A DNA stretch of 64,000 nucleotides from Streptomyces sp. (GTDB lineage Bacteria; Actinomycetota; Actinomycetes; Streptomycetales; Streptomycetaceae). The stretch covers positions 62,001 to 126,000 of the forward strand of contig NZ_JAEKKT010000134.1 in assembly GCF_019510245.1 (NCBI RefSeq), read 5' to 3'. Positions 39,904 through 49,393 of this stretch are shown here, one piece after another. Under the pieces are notes generated by a model. That model was given only the letters and a program-made list of their open reading frames with translations, had not been told where the DNA came from and did no database searches. The position numbers and the translations under genes were made by a program. Each line of letters begins with the position of its first letter. Positions within the stretch are counted from its first letter, which is position 1.

Positions 39904-41124
39904 TCAGGCCGCCAGCACCTTCTCCAACGCCCCCAGCGCCGACCGCAGTTCCTCCGCCGTGACGGTCAGCGGCGGCGCCAGCCGGATCGTGGAGCCGTGG
40001 GTGTCCTTGACCAGGACGCCCTCGCGCATCAGGCGCTCGCCGATCTCCCGCCCGGTACCGATCGCCGGGTCCACGTCGACGCCCGCCCACAGCCCGCGCG
40101 AGCGGAAGCCGACCACGCCGTTGCCGACGAGCTCCGTCAGGCCGTCCCGCAGGACCACGCCCAGCTCGGCGGCCCGGCGCTGGAAGTCGCCGCTCTCCAG
40201 CAACTCGACCACCGCCGCGCCGACCGCCGCCGCGAGCGGATTGCCGCCGAACGTCGAGCCGTGCTCGCCGGGGTGCAGCACCCCGAGCACCTCCCGCCGG
40301 GCGACCACCGCCGACACCGGCACGATCCCGCCGCCCAGCGCCTTGCCGAGCAGCAGCACGTCCGGCACCACGTCCTCGTGGTCGACGGCGAGGGTGCGGC
40401 CGGTGCGGCCGAGGCCGGACTGGATCTCGTCGGCGACGAACAGGCAGCCCTTGCGGCGGGTCAGCTCCCGGACCCCGGTCAGGTAGCCGTCGTCGGGGAT
40501 GAGTACCCCCGCCTCGCCCTGGATGGGCTCGATCAGCACGGCCGCCGTGGTCTCGTCGACCGCGGCCTCCAGCGCGGCCAGGTCGTTGTACGGCACGATC
40601 CGGAAACCCGGCGTGAACGGGCCGAAGCCCGCGCGGGCCGTCTCGTCCGTGGAGAAGCTCACGATCGTCGTCGTACGGCCGTGGAAGTTGTCCGCGGCGA
40701 CGACGATCGTGGCCCGGTCGGCCGGGACGCCCTTCACGTCGTACGCCCATTTGCGGGCCACCTTGATGCCGGACTCGACCGCCTCGGCGCCGGTGTTCAT
40801 CGGCAGCACCATGTCCAGGCCGGTCAACTCGGCCAGCCGCTCGGCGAATTCGGCGAGCCGGTCGTTGTGGAAGGCGCGCGAGGTGAGGGTGAGACGGTCC
40901 AGCTGGCGGTGCGCGGCCTCGATCAGCGCCGGGTGGCGGTGGCCGAAGTTGAGAGCCGAGTAGCCGGCCAGCATGTCGAGGTACCGGCGGCCCTCGACGT
41001 CCTCCACCCAGGTGCCCTCGGCGCGGGCGACGACGACGGGCAGCGGGTGGTAGTTGTGCGCGAGGACCGGGCCCTCCGCCTCGATCAGCTCGGCGGAGGT
41101 GCGTGCGCGTGCGGGTGCGGTCAT
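39904..41124 (-). CDS. rocD: ornithine--oxo-acid transaminase
   Basis: YLDMLAGYSALNFGHRHPALIEAA, MNTGAEAVESGIKVARKWAYDVKGV, ADEIQSGLGRTG. Confidence 0.93.
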   Translation of the reverse strand: MTAPARARTSAELIEAEGPVLAHNYHPLPVVVARAEGTWVEDVEGRRYLDMLAGYSALNFGHRHPALIEAAHRQLDRLTLTSRAFHNDRLAEFAERLAELTGLDMVLPMNTGAEAVESGIKVARKWAYDVKGVPADRATIVVAADNFHGRTTTIVSFSTDETARAGFGPFTPGFRIVPYNDLAALEAAVDETTAAVLIEPIQGEAGVLIPDDGYLTGVRELTRRKGCLFVADEIQSGLGRTGRTLAVDHEDVVPDVLLLGKALGGGIVPVSAVVARREVLGVLHPGEHGSTFGGNPLAAAVGAAVVELLESGDFQRRAAELGVVLRDGLTELVGNGVVGFRSRGLWAGVDVDPAIGTGREIGERLMREGVLVKDTHGSTIRLAPPLTVTAEELRSALGALEKVLAA

Positions 41125-41153
41125 CAGGGGGATCTCCTGGTCCTCGGCGGATG

Positions 41154-41963
41154 TCAGCGGATTTCCTGGGTGCAGCACTTGATGCCGCCGCCTGCCTTGT
41201 GGAACTCCGACAGGTCGACGGGGACGGGCTCGTAGCCCTGGTCGGCGAGCCGGGCGGCGAGCGCCTCGGCCTGCGGCGCGATGAAGACGTGGCGGCCGTC
41301 GGACACCGAGTTCAGGCCCCACGCGAGCGCGTCGTCGCGGGTGGCCAGGACCGCCTCCGGGAACAGCCGGTGGAGCACCTCGCGGCTGCCGGGGGAGAAG
41401 GCCTCGGGGTAGTAGACGATGTTGTCCTCGTCGAGGACGAACAGCGCGGTGTCCAGGTGGTAGAAGTAAGGGTCCACCAGGGTCAGGCTGATCACCGGGT
41501 GCCCGAAGAACTCCTGGGCCTCGCGATGCGCCTCGCGGGTGGTGCGGAACCCGGTGCCGGCGAGCAGGTAGCGGCCCGTCCAGACCAGGTCGCCCTCGCC
41601 CTCGACCACCGAGCCAGGGCGGTACACGTCGTAGCCGGCGGTCTTGAACCAGAGGTCGTAGTGGGAGGACTCGGGGCGCCGCTCGGGCGCGTGGAAGAGC
41701 GAGCCGAAGACGCGGCCGCCGACGACGACCGCCGAGTTCGCGGCGAACACCATGTCGGGCAGGCCGGGGACCGGCTCCAGCCGGTCGATGCTGTGGCCAT
41801 GGGTGCGGTAGGCGCTGATCAGCGCGGTCCACTGCTCCTGGGCCAGGTCGACGTCGACCCTGGTGTCGGGGTTCATCCAGGGATTGATCGCGTACTGCAC
41901 GGCGAAATGTCTGGGTTCGCAGACAAGGAAGCGCCTGAGGCGCGGCACACGGCTCTCGGACAC
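41154..41963 (-). CDS. ddaH: dimethylarginine dimethylaminohydrolase/amidinotransferase family
   Basis: FLVCEPRHFAVQYAINPWM, DMVFAANSAVVVGGRV, GGIKCCTQEIR catalytic Cys. Confidence 0.88.
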   Translation of the reverse strand: MSESRVPRLRRFLVCEPRHFAVQYAINPWMNPDTRVDVDLAQEQWTALISAYRTHGHSIDRLEPVPGLPDMVFAANSAVVVGGRVFGSLFHAPERRPESSHYDLWFKTAGYDVYRPGSVVEGEGDLVWTGRYLLAGTGFRTTREAHREAQEFFGHPVISLTLVDPYFYHLDTALFVLDEDNIVYYPEAFSPGSREVLHRLFPEAVLATRDDALAWGLNSVSDGRHVFIAPQAEALAARLADQGYEPVPVDLSEFHKAGGGIKCCTQEIR

Positions 41964-42108
41964 AGAGGGGTTCCTCCGCTTTCCCGCGGTGTCGACTGGG
42001 GGTTGACACCAAGGTAGAAAGCGTCGGATACGGACGACAAGCAACAGATGTTGCGCGCCTGCGCAGGAACGCTGCGTCTCCGGTCATACAAACGCAGCAT
42101 CGGTGCGT

Positions 42109-42594
42109 TTACTCCGGAACGGGGTGCGTGGCCCCGGCCTCCGGGCTCTCCGGCAGCAGATGCGACAGCACCATCACACTGATCGTCTTCCGGATGAACG
42201 GCTCGACCCGGATCCGTTCCAGTACCTCCTCGAAGTGGTCCACGTCCCGGGCCCGCACGTGCAGCAGCGCGTCCGCGCCGCCGGTCACCGTCATGGCCGC
42301 GGTGATCTCCGGATGGTTGCGCACCACCTCCGCGAGCCGCCGGGGCGGGGCCGCGCCCTCGCAGTACACCTCGACGTACGCCTCCGTGCGCCAGCCGAGG
42401 GTCGCCGGGGTGACGGTGGCCGTGAACCCGGTGATCACGCCGGTCTCGCGCAGCCGGTCGACCCGGCGCTTCACGGCCGTCGCGGAGAGCCCGACGGCCG
42501 CGCCGATCTCGGCGAAACTGGTCCGCGCGTTCGCCATCAGCGCGGTGGTGATCTTCCGGTCGAGATCGTCGAAGGGGGCGGTGCCGCTGTTCAT
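42109..42594 (-). CDS. Lrp/AsnC family regulator
   Basis: FDDLDRKITTALMANARTSFAEIGAAVGLSATAVKRRVDRLRETGVITGF. Confidence 0.93.
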   Translation of the reverse strand: MNSGTAPFDDLDRKITTALMANARTSFAEIGAAVGLSATAVKRRVDRLRETGVITGFTATVTPATLGWRTEAYVEVYCEGAAPPRRLAEVVRNHPEITAAMTVTGGADALLHVRARDVDHFEEVLERIRVEPFIRKTISVMVLSHLLPESPEAGATHPVPE

Positions 42595-42705
42595 GCCCGC
42601 ACTGTAACCACGGGCGAAGACACTTCGGGGACACCACGTCATCCGGCGCGGACGTCCACGTCCGGTACATGTCCAGCGCCGCGTTCCGCCGCCTACACTC
42701 CGTTC

Positions 42706-43455
42706 ATGCTGCGCGCCCTCGCCGTCGACGACGAACTCCCCTCGCTGGAGGAGCTGCTCTACTTGCTCAACGCCGATCCGCGCATCGGCAGCGTCGAGGG
42801 CGCCGGGGACGCCACCGAGGCGCTGCGCCGCATCACCCGCGCCCTGGAGTCCGGCCCCGAGGGCCCCGAGGCCATCGACGTCGTCTTCCTCGACGTCCAG
42901 ATGCCCGGCCTGGACGGCCTGGACCTGGCCCGGCTGCTCACCGGCTTCGCCCGGCCCCCGCTGGTCGTCTTCGTCACCGCCCACGAGGACTTCGCGGTAA
43001 GGGCCTTCGACCTCAAGGCGGTCGACTACGTCCTGAAGCCGGTACGCAAGGAACGCCTCGCGGAGGCGGTACGCCGGGCCGCCGAACTGCGCGGCGCCGC
43101 ACCCCGGATACCCGTGCACGAACCCGACCCCGACCACATACCCGTCGAACTCGGCGGCGTGACACGGTTCGTGGCGGTCGACGACATCACACACGTCGAG
43201 GCCCAGGGCGACTACGCCCGCCTGCACACCGAGCGCGGCAGCCACCTGGTCCGCATCCCGCTGTCCACCCTGGAGGACCGCTGGCGCTCCCGCGGCTTCG
43301 TCCGCATCCACCGCCGCCACCTCGTCGCCCTCCGCCACGTCGGCGAACTCCGCCTGGACGCGGGCACGGTGAGCGTCCTGGTCGGCACCGAGGAGCTCCA
43401 GGTCAGCCGGCGGCACGCCCGCGAGCTGCGGGACCTGCTGATGAGGAGGGCCTGA
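42706..43455 (+). CDS. LytTR-type response regulator
   Basis: receiver LAVDDELPSLEELLYLL, VVFLDVQMPGLDGLDLA, AVDYVLKPV; LytTR domain FVRIHRRHLVALRHV. Confidence 0.93.
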   Translation: MLRALAVDDELPSLEELLYLLNADPRIGSVEGAGDATEALRRITRALESGPEGPEAIDVVFLDVQMPGLDGLDLARLLTGFARPPLVVFVTAHEDFAVRAFDLKAVDYVLKPVRKERLAEAVRRAAELRGAAPRIPVHEPDPDHIPVELGGVTRFVAVDDITHVEAQGDYARLHTERGSHLVRIPLSTLEDRWRSRGFVRIHRRHLVALRHVGELRLDAGTVSVLVGTEELQVSRRHARELRDLLMRRA

Positions 43456-43457
43456 CG

Positions 43458-43826
43458 ATGCCCGCCGACCCCGCCGAGCGCCGGGTCACCGTCACCGGCC
43501 CGCCCCGCCGCAGCCGCCGTACCTCCGGCTACTACCGGCCGCGCACCGAGATCGACGAGCAGACCACTCTCGGCCACACCTACGTGCGCTCCCTCATGCG
43601 CAGCCAACTGCGCGTCGCACTCGTCGTGTTCGCGGTCCTGGCGCTGCTCGTCGGCCCGCTGCCGCTGGTCTTCGCCGCCGCCCCCGAGGTGCGCCGCCTG
43701 GAGTGGCTGGTGCTCGGCTTCTGCCTCTACGCCCCGCTGATCCTGCTCGCCCGCTGGTACGTGCGCCGCGCCGAACGCAACGAGGAGGACTTCGTCCGTC
43801 TCGTCGAGGACCGATGGGACCGATGA
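43458..43826 (+). CDS. small two-TM membrane protein (DUF485-like)
   Basis: LRVALVVFAVLALLVGPLPLVF...LVLGFCLYAPLILLARWYVRRAERNEEDF; immediately upstream of SSS symporter. Confidence 0.65.
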   Translation: MPADPAERRVTVTGPPRRSRRTSGYYRPRTEIDEQTTLGHTYVRSLMRSQLRVALVVFAVLALLVGPLPLVFAAAPEVRRLEWLVLGFCLYAPLILLARWYVRRAERNEEDFVRLVEDRWDR

Positions 43827-43848
43827 ACTCCAGCCCCGGCCGGACCGG

Positions 43849-45561
43849 ATGAACTCCAGCTACGCCGTCCCGGCCGTCGCCCTCGTGGTCGTCGCGACCG
43901 TGCTCGTCGGCGCCTTCGGCCTGCGCATCTCCCGGACCACCTCCGACTTCTACGTCGCCTCACGCACCGTCGGCCCCCGCCTCAACGCGGCGGCGATCAG
44001 CGGCGAGTACCTCTCCGCCGCCTCCTTCCTGGGCATCGCGGGCCTGGTCCTCGTCCAGGGCCCCGACATGCTCTGGTACCCGGTCGGCTACACCGCCGGC
44101 TACCTCGTCCTCCTCCTGTTCGTCGCCGCCCCGCTGCGCCGCTCCGGCGCCTACACCCTCCCCGACTTCGCCGAGGCCCGGCTCGCCTCGCGGACCGTAC
44201 GGCGGCTGGCCGGGGCGTTCGTCGTGGGCGTCGGCTGGCTCTACCTGCTGCCCCAGCTCCAGGGCGCCGGACTGACGCTGGCGGTCCTCACCGGGGCCCC
44301 CGACGCCCTCGGCGGACTCATCGTCGCCGTCGTCGTGGTGGCCACGGTGGCCGCCGGCGGCATGCGCAGCATCACCTTCGTCCAGGCCTTCCAGTACTGG
44401 CTCAAGCTCACCGCCCTGCTCGTCCCCGCCCTCTTCCTCGTCCTCGCCTGGCAGCGCGCCGGCGCCCCCGTCCACGCCTTCGACGAACCGGCCGCCTTCC
44501 GCACCCAGCGCGTCGTGGACGTCCAGGACGGCCTCTCCCTGCGGATCGACCGCCCCCTCACGGTCACCGTCTCCGGCACGGTCGACGGCCACCCGCTCCG
44601 GGACACCCGGGTCACCCTCCGCGAAGGCACCCACCGCATCACCGCCGGCACCCGCCTGACCTTCGCCCAGGGCACCCGCGTCCCCGCCACCGGCCGGGGC
44701 ACCAACGGCGGCATGTCCACCTCGCTCGCCGAGAGCCGCGAGGAACGCCCGCTGTACGCCACGTACGGCCTGATCCTCGCCACCTTCCTCGGCACCATGG
44801 GCCTGCCGCACGTCGTCGTCCGCTTCTACACCAGCCCGCACGGCGTCGCCGCCCGCCGCACCACGGTCGCCGTGCTGGCCCTGATCGGCCTCTTCTACCT
44901 CCTGCCGCCCGTCTACGGCGCCCTCGGCCGCCTCTACACCCCCGAGCTCACCCTCACCGGGGAGACGGACGCCGCCGTCCTGCTGCTGCCCGACCGGGTC
45001 GTCGGCGGCCTCGGCGGCGACCTGCTCGGCGCGCTGGTGGCGGGCGGCGCCTTCGCCGCGTTCCTCTCCACCGCCTCCGGCCTCACCATGGCCGTCGCCG
45101 GAGTCCTCACCCAGGACGTCCTCCCCTCCCGGGGAGTACGGCACTTCCGGCTCGGGACCGTCCTCGCCATGGCCGTACCGCTCGCCGCCGGCGTGCTGGT
45201 CGGCGGTCTGCCCGTCGCCGACGCCGTCGGACTGGCCTTCGCCGTGTCCGCCTCCTCCTTCTGCCCGCTGCTGGTCCTCGGCATCTGGTGGCGCCGGCTC
45301 ACCCCGCCCGGTGCCGCCGCCGGGATGCTGGCCGGGGGCGGCTCGGCCTTCTGCGCGGTGGCCGCGACGATGGCCGACCTCCCCGGCACCGGGGGCCTGC
45401 ACGCCCTGCTGGCATGGCCCGCCCTCTGGTCGGTCCCGCTGGGCTTCCTCACCATGATCCTGGTCTCCCTGGCGACCCCGGGCCGGATACCGCCCGGCAC
45501 GGCCGCGATCCTGGCCCGCTTCCACCTGCCCGAAGAGCTGCGCGCGGAGGTCAAGGCGTGA
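43849..45561 (+). CDS. sodium:solute symporter family (SSS) transporter
   Basis: FYVASRTVGPRLNAAAISGEYLSAASFLGIAGLVLVQGPDMLWYPVGYTAGYLVLLL; FLGTMGLPHVVVRFYT. Confidence 0.9.
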   Translation: MNSSYAVPAVALVVVATVLVGAFGLRISRTTSDFYVASRTVGPRLNAAAISGEYLSAASFLGIAGLVLVQGPDMLWYPVGYTAGYLVLLLFVAAPLRRSGAYTLPDFAEARLASRTVRRLAGAFVVGVGWLYLLPQLQGAGLTLAVLTGAPDALGGLIVAVVVVATVAAGGMRSITFVQAFQYWLKLTALLVPALFLVLAWQRAGAPVHAFDEPAAFRTQRVVDVQDGLSLRIDRPLTVTVSGTVDGHPLRDTRVTLREGTHRITAGTRLTFAQGTRVPATGRGTNGGMSTSLAESREERPLYATYGLILATFLGTMGLPHVVVRFYTSPHGVAARRTTVAVLALIGLFYLLPPVYGALGRLYTPELTLTGETDAAVLLLPDRVVGGLGGDLLGALVAGGAFAAFLSTASGLTMAVAGVLTQDVLPSRGVRHFRLGTVLAMAVPLAAGVLVGGLPVADAVGLAFAVSASSFCPLLVLGIWWRRLTPPGAAAGMLAGGGSAFCAVAATMADLPGTGGLHALLAWPALWSVPLGFLTMILVSLATPGRIPPGTAAILARFHLPEELRAEVKA

Positions 45562-46739
45562 CCGGGTTCCTGGCGGGCCTCCTCGTGGCGGTCCTCCCGC
45601 TCCTCGCCGCCGGCTTCTGGCTCGGCCGCCGCACCGCACGCCCCGAGAGCCTCGGCGGCCTCGGCACCCCCGTCGAGCACGCCACCTTCGAGACCCTGCA
45701 CACCGCCTCCCTGGCCGCGCCCCCGCTGCGCGCGGGCCTGACCGAGGAGACCGCCCGCCGCTCGGCCCGCCGGCTGCGCACCCTGCTCGGCACCGACGCG
45801 CTCTGCCTCACCGACCACGAGAACCTGCTGGTCTGGGACGGCGTCGGCGACCATCACCGCCCCGAGATCATGGAACGGCTCGCCGGGCCGCTCGAGTCGG
45901 GCCGCGGCGAGGCCTTCCCGCTGCACTGCGAGATCCCCGACTGCCCGGTCCGCTGGGCCGTGGTCACCCCGCTCACCGTCGACGACCGCGTCCACGGCAC
46001 CCTGGTCGCCTGCGCCCCCCGCGAGTCCGCCGTCCTGGTCCGGGCGGCCGGCGAGGTCGCCCGCTGGGTCAGCGTCCAGCTGGAGCTGGCCGACCTCGAC
46101 CGCTCCCGCACCCGCCTCATCGAGGCCGAGATCCGCGCCCTGCGCGCCCAGATCTCCCCGCACTTCATCTTCAACTCGCTCGCGGTGATCGCCTCGTTCG
46201 TCCGCACCGACCCCGAGCGCGCCCGGGAGCTCCTCCTGGAGTTCGCCGACTTCACCCGCTACTCGTTCCGCAGGCACGGCGACTTCACCACCCTCGCCGA
46301 CGAACTGCACGCCATCGACCACTACCTGGCGCTGGTCCGGGCCCGCTTCGGTGACCGCCTCACGGTCACGCTCCAGATCGCCCCCGAGGTGCTCCCGGTC
46401 ACCCTGCCCTTCCTCTGCCTCCAGCCGCTCGTGGAGAACGCCGTCAAACACGGCCTGGAGGGCAAGACCGGCACCTGCCACATCCAGATCACCGCGCAGG
46501 ACGCGGGCGCCGAGGCCCTGGTCGTCATCGAGGACGACGGCGCCGGCATGGACCCGGTCCTGTTGCGCAGCATCCTCGCGGGCGAGACGAGCCCCTCCGG
46601 GGGGATCGGGCTCTCCAACGTCGACGACCGGCTCCGCCAGGTGTACGGGGACGACCACGGGCTGGTCATCGAGACGGCGCCCGGGGCGGGGATGAAGATC
46701 ACCGCGCGGTTGCCGAAGTACCAGCCCGGGGTGCACTAG
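45558..46739 (+). CDS. LytS-like sensor histidine kinase
   Basis: IRALRAQISPHFIFNSLAVIASFVRTDPERARELLLEFADFTRYSFR; HATPase PLVENAVKHGLEGKTG, GIGLSNVDDRLRQVYG. Confidence 0.92.
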   Translation: MTGFLAGLLVAVLPLLAAGFWLGRRTARPESLGGLGTPVEHATFETLHTASLAAPPLRAGLTEETARRSARRLRTLLGTDALCLTDHENLLVWDGVGDHHRPEIMERLAGPLESGRGEAFPLHCEIPDCPVRWAVVTPLTVDDRVHGTLVACAPRESAVLVRAAGEVARWVSVQLELADLDRSRTRLIEAEIRALRAQISPHFIFNSLAVIASFVRTDPERARELLLEFADFTRYSFRRHGDFTTLADELHAIDHYLALVRARFGDRLTVTLQIAPEVLPVTLPFLCLQPLVENAVKHGLEGKTGTCHIQITAQDAGAEALVVIEDDGAGMDPVLLRSILAGETSPSGGIGLSNVDDRLRQVYGDDHGLVIETAPGAGMKITARLPKYQPGVH

Positions 46740-46784
46740 CGGTGCGTGGTGCGCCGTTGTCGGCTGCGGCGGTGTGGCGGCCGG

Positions 46785-46848
46785 TCGCAGTTCCTCCCCC
46801 AGCCTTCGGCCGGGGGTACCCCAGCGCCCCTATGGGGCGCGCCGTACG
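46785..46848. repeat. dispersed GC-rich repeat copy
   Basis: GCAGTTCCTCCCCCAGCCTTCGGCCGGGGGTACCCCAGCGCCCC, same family as 52083, 54287. Confidence 0.7.
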
Positions 46849-46860
46849 GGGCCGGGGTGT

Positions 46861-47040
46861 TCAGTTGCTCTGGGTGACCACCATCGCCAGGGTCAGCAGG
46901 CCCAGGACCACCCAGCCGAACCAGAGCCAGCCGTTGCTGCCGAGGGCCACCGTGTAGGCCGTCACCACGACGAGGCCGCCGACGGTGAGCACCCCCATCG
47001 CCTTGGTGGCACCGTTCGAGCCGTTCGCAGAACCGGGCAT
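46861..47040 (-). CDS. 59-aa small transmembrane protein
   Basis: MPGSANGSNGATKAMGVLTVGGLVVVTAYTVALGSNGWLWFGWVVLGLLTLAMVVTQSN; two hydrophobic segments; below the ORF-track length cut-off. Confidence 0.65.
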   Translation of the reverse strand: MPGSANGSNGATKAMGVLTVGGLVVVTAYTVALGSNGWLWFGWVVLGLLTLAMVVTQSN

Positions 47041-47107
47041 CGCGACACCCTCCTCATGGTCCGACTGCCTCCATGGTGCCCCGGTTCTGCTTCTTGTGGG
47101 GAGCCCG

Positions 47108-48058
47108 TCAGCCCTTGCGTGCGTTCAGCGAGGCCAGATAGGCGTTGTACGCCTCCAGCTCCTTGTCGCCGTCCCGGTCGGCGGCGCGGTCCAGGCGCCG
47201 GGCCTGACGCTGCTCGGAGTTGTACCACTGGAACAGCAGGGCGATCAGCACCAGTACGGACGGGATCTCACTGAACGCCCAGGCGATCCCGCCGGCCGCG
47301 TTCTGGTCGGAGAGCGCGTCGATGCCGAGCGAGGCGGGCGGATGCTTGAAGGTCTCGACCATCGGCTCCGACGCCATCATCAACGCGATGCCGAAGAACG
47401 CGTGGAACGGCATGCCCGCGAACAGTTCCAGCATGCGCATGAGATACCCCGGCCGGTGCGGGCCCGGGTCCACGCCGATGATCGGCCAGAAGAAGACGAC
47501 ACCGACGGCGAGGAAGTGCACCATCATCGCGACGTGCCCGGCCTTCGAGCCCATCAGGAAGTCGAACAGCGGGGTGAAGTAGAGCGCGTACAGGCTCGCG
47601 ATGAACAGCGGGATCGTGAAGGCGGGGTGGGTGATGATCCGCATGTACCGGCTGTGCAGCAGGGCCAGCAGCAGCTCACGCGGCCCCTTCCGCCCCTTCC
47701 CGGCAACGGGCAGCGCGCGCAGCGCGAGCGTCATCGGCGCGCCCAGCAGGACGAAGATCGGCGACAGCATGCTGATGACCATGTGCTGCACCATGTGCAC
47801 GCTGAACATGACCATCCCGTAGTCGTTCAGCTTGGTGCACATGACGAGCATGATCGTCAGCACACCGACGACGAACGACACCGTGCGCCCCACGGACCAC
47901 GCGTCCCCGCGCCGCCGCAGCCGCACCACACCCCACCCGTACAGCGCGAGCCCCGCGAGGCACGCGACGAGAAAGAAGGGATCCGCCGACCACTCCAGCC
48001 CGCGCCCCAGCGTGAACGGCGGCAGATCCATCGTCATGCCGTGCCCGCTGTGATCCAT
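47108..48058 (-). CDS. cytochrome c oxidase assembly protein (CtaG/caa3 type)
   Basis: MDHSGHGMTMDLPPFTLGRGLEWSADPFF...MVQHMVISMLSPIFVLLGAPMTLALRA. Confidence 0.88.
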   Translation of the reverse strand: MDHSGHGMTMDLPPFTLGRGLEWSADPFFLVACLAGLALYGWGVVRLRRRGDAWSVGRTVSFVVGVLTIMLVMCTKLNDYGMVMFSVHMVQHMVISMLSPIFVLLGAPMTLALRALPVAGKGRKGPRELLLALLHSRYMRIITHPAFTIPLFIASLYALYFTPLFDFLMGSKAGHVAMMVHFLAVGVVFFWPIIGVDPGPHRPGYLMRMLELFAGMPFHAFFGIALMMASEPMVETFKHPPASLGIDALSDQNAAGGIAWAFSEIPSVLVLIALLFQWYNSEQRQARRLDRAADRDGDKELEAYNAYLASLNARKG

Positions 48059-48225
48059 CCGGCGGCTCCTGATTCGTGGGGGGTTGTGCACTTCTTGCCG
48101 ACCCCAGAGTAGAACCGCCCCCGACCGCACTTGCGACCGGGGCGAGTGTCCCTACCTCCAGGGGCGCGAGCAACCACGCACGGTCCGCACCCGGCGACGA
48201 ATCAGTACCTCCTGCGGCGCTGCCC

Positions 48226-49281
48226 CTAAAGCACCGTCTCCGCCTCGTCGTACCGCCCGGAGGGAACCGTCTTCAACGTCTCCACGGCCTCCGCCAGCGG
48301 CACCATCACGATGTCCGTCCCCCGCAGCGCGGTCATGTGACCGAACTCTCCGCGGTGCACGGCCTCCACCGCGTGCCACCCGAACCGCGTCGCCAGGACA
48401 CGGTCGTACGCCGTCGGCGTGCCACCCCGCTGCACGTGCCCGAGGATGACCGGCCGCGCCTCCTTGCCGAGCCGCTGCTCCAGCTCGATGGAGAGCTGCC
48501 GGGCGATCCCGGCGAACCGCTCGTGGCCGTAGATGTCCTTGCCGCCCTCGTCGAAGGCCATCGTCCCCGCCTTCGGCTTGGCCCCCTCCGCCGCGACGAC
48601 GATCGCGAACCGCTTGCCCGCCTCGAACCGCTCGCCGACCCGGCGGGCCAACTCCTCGATGTCGAAGGGGCGTTCCGGTACGACGATGGCGTGGGCGCCG
48701 GCCGCCATGCCGGAGTGCAGGGCGATCCAGCCGGTGTGCCGGCCCATGACCTCCACGACCAGCACCCGCTGGTGGGACTCCGCGGTGGTCTTCAGCCGGT
48801 CGAGGGCCTCGGTGGCGACCCCCACGGCCGTGTCGAAGCCGAAGGTCACGTCGGTGACGGCGATGTCGTTGTCGATGGTCTTCGGGACGCCGACGATCGG
48901 CAGACCGGCGTCGGACATCAGCCGGGCCGCCTTCAGCGTGCCCTCACCGCCGATCGGGATGATCGCGTCGAGGCCGAGCTCGGCGACATGGCCCCTGGCG
49001 CGCTCCACGCCGTCCCGCAGGTGCGAGGGCTGGACCCGGGACGATCCGAGGATGGTGCCGCCGCGGGCCAGGATGCCGGCCACGGCGTCGAGGTCGAGCT
49101 TGAGGTAGTCGCACTCCAGGAGGCCCTTCCAGCCGTCCCGGAAACCGATGACCTCGTCGCCGTGGTCGGCGACGGCACGGTGCACGACGGACCGGATGAC
49201 GGCGTTCAGGCCGGGGCAGTCGCAACCTTCTCCACGTGGGCCTGGGACCGGACCACGCTGTCCGGCTGACATCGCCGTCAC
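48226..49281 (-). CDS. ATP-dependent 6-phosphofructokinase with aberrant N-terminus
   Basis: CDCPGLNAVIRSVVHRAVADHGDEVIGFRDGWKGLLE, GILARGGTILGSSR, IPIGGEGTLKAARL, GVPKTIDNDI, LGHVQRGGTPTAYDRVLATRFG. Confidence 0.9.
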   Translation of the reverse strand: MTAMSAGQRGPVPGPRGEGCDCPGLNAVIRSVVHRAVADHGDEVIGFRDGWKGLLECDYLKLDLDAVAGILARGGTILGSSRVQPSHLRDGVERARGHVAELGLDAIIPIGGEGTLKAARLMSDAGLPIVGVPKTIDNDIAVTDVTFGFDTAVGVATEALDRLKTTAESHQRVLVVEVMGRHTGWIALHSGMAAGAHAIVVPERPFDIEELARRVGERFEAGKRFAIVVAAEGAKPKAGTMAFDEGGKDIYGHERFAGIARQLSIELEQRLGKEARPVILGHVQRGGTPTAYDRVLATRFGWHAVEAVHRGEFGHMTALRGTDIVMVPLAEAVETLKTVPSGRYDEAETVL

Positions 49282-49393
49282 CCTACCCGCGCAAGGGGGT
49301 CGTTCCGTACCCGGCGTCCGCCTGCTGGACGTGCCCGCACATGTGAGCGGACACCCTGTCAGGCGGGCCCGGAATCGTCCGTTCCGACGCAGC

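Noticed and set aside
43960-45639. 559-aa minus-strand ORF opposite the symporter
   Set aside because: Low-complexity Glu/Gly/Gln-rich shadow of a clear SSS transporter
44934-46736. 600-aa minus-strand ORF opposite the LytS kinase
   Set aside because: Shadow ORF; no recognisable domain and it conflicts with the kinase frame
48152-48225. Additional copy of the dispersed repeat family
   Set aside because: Only partial resemblance (GGGGCGCGAGCAACCACGCACGG); not confident enough to list as a member
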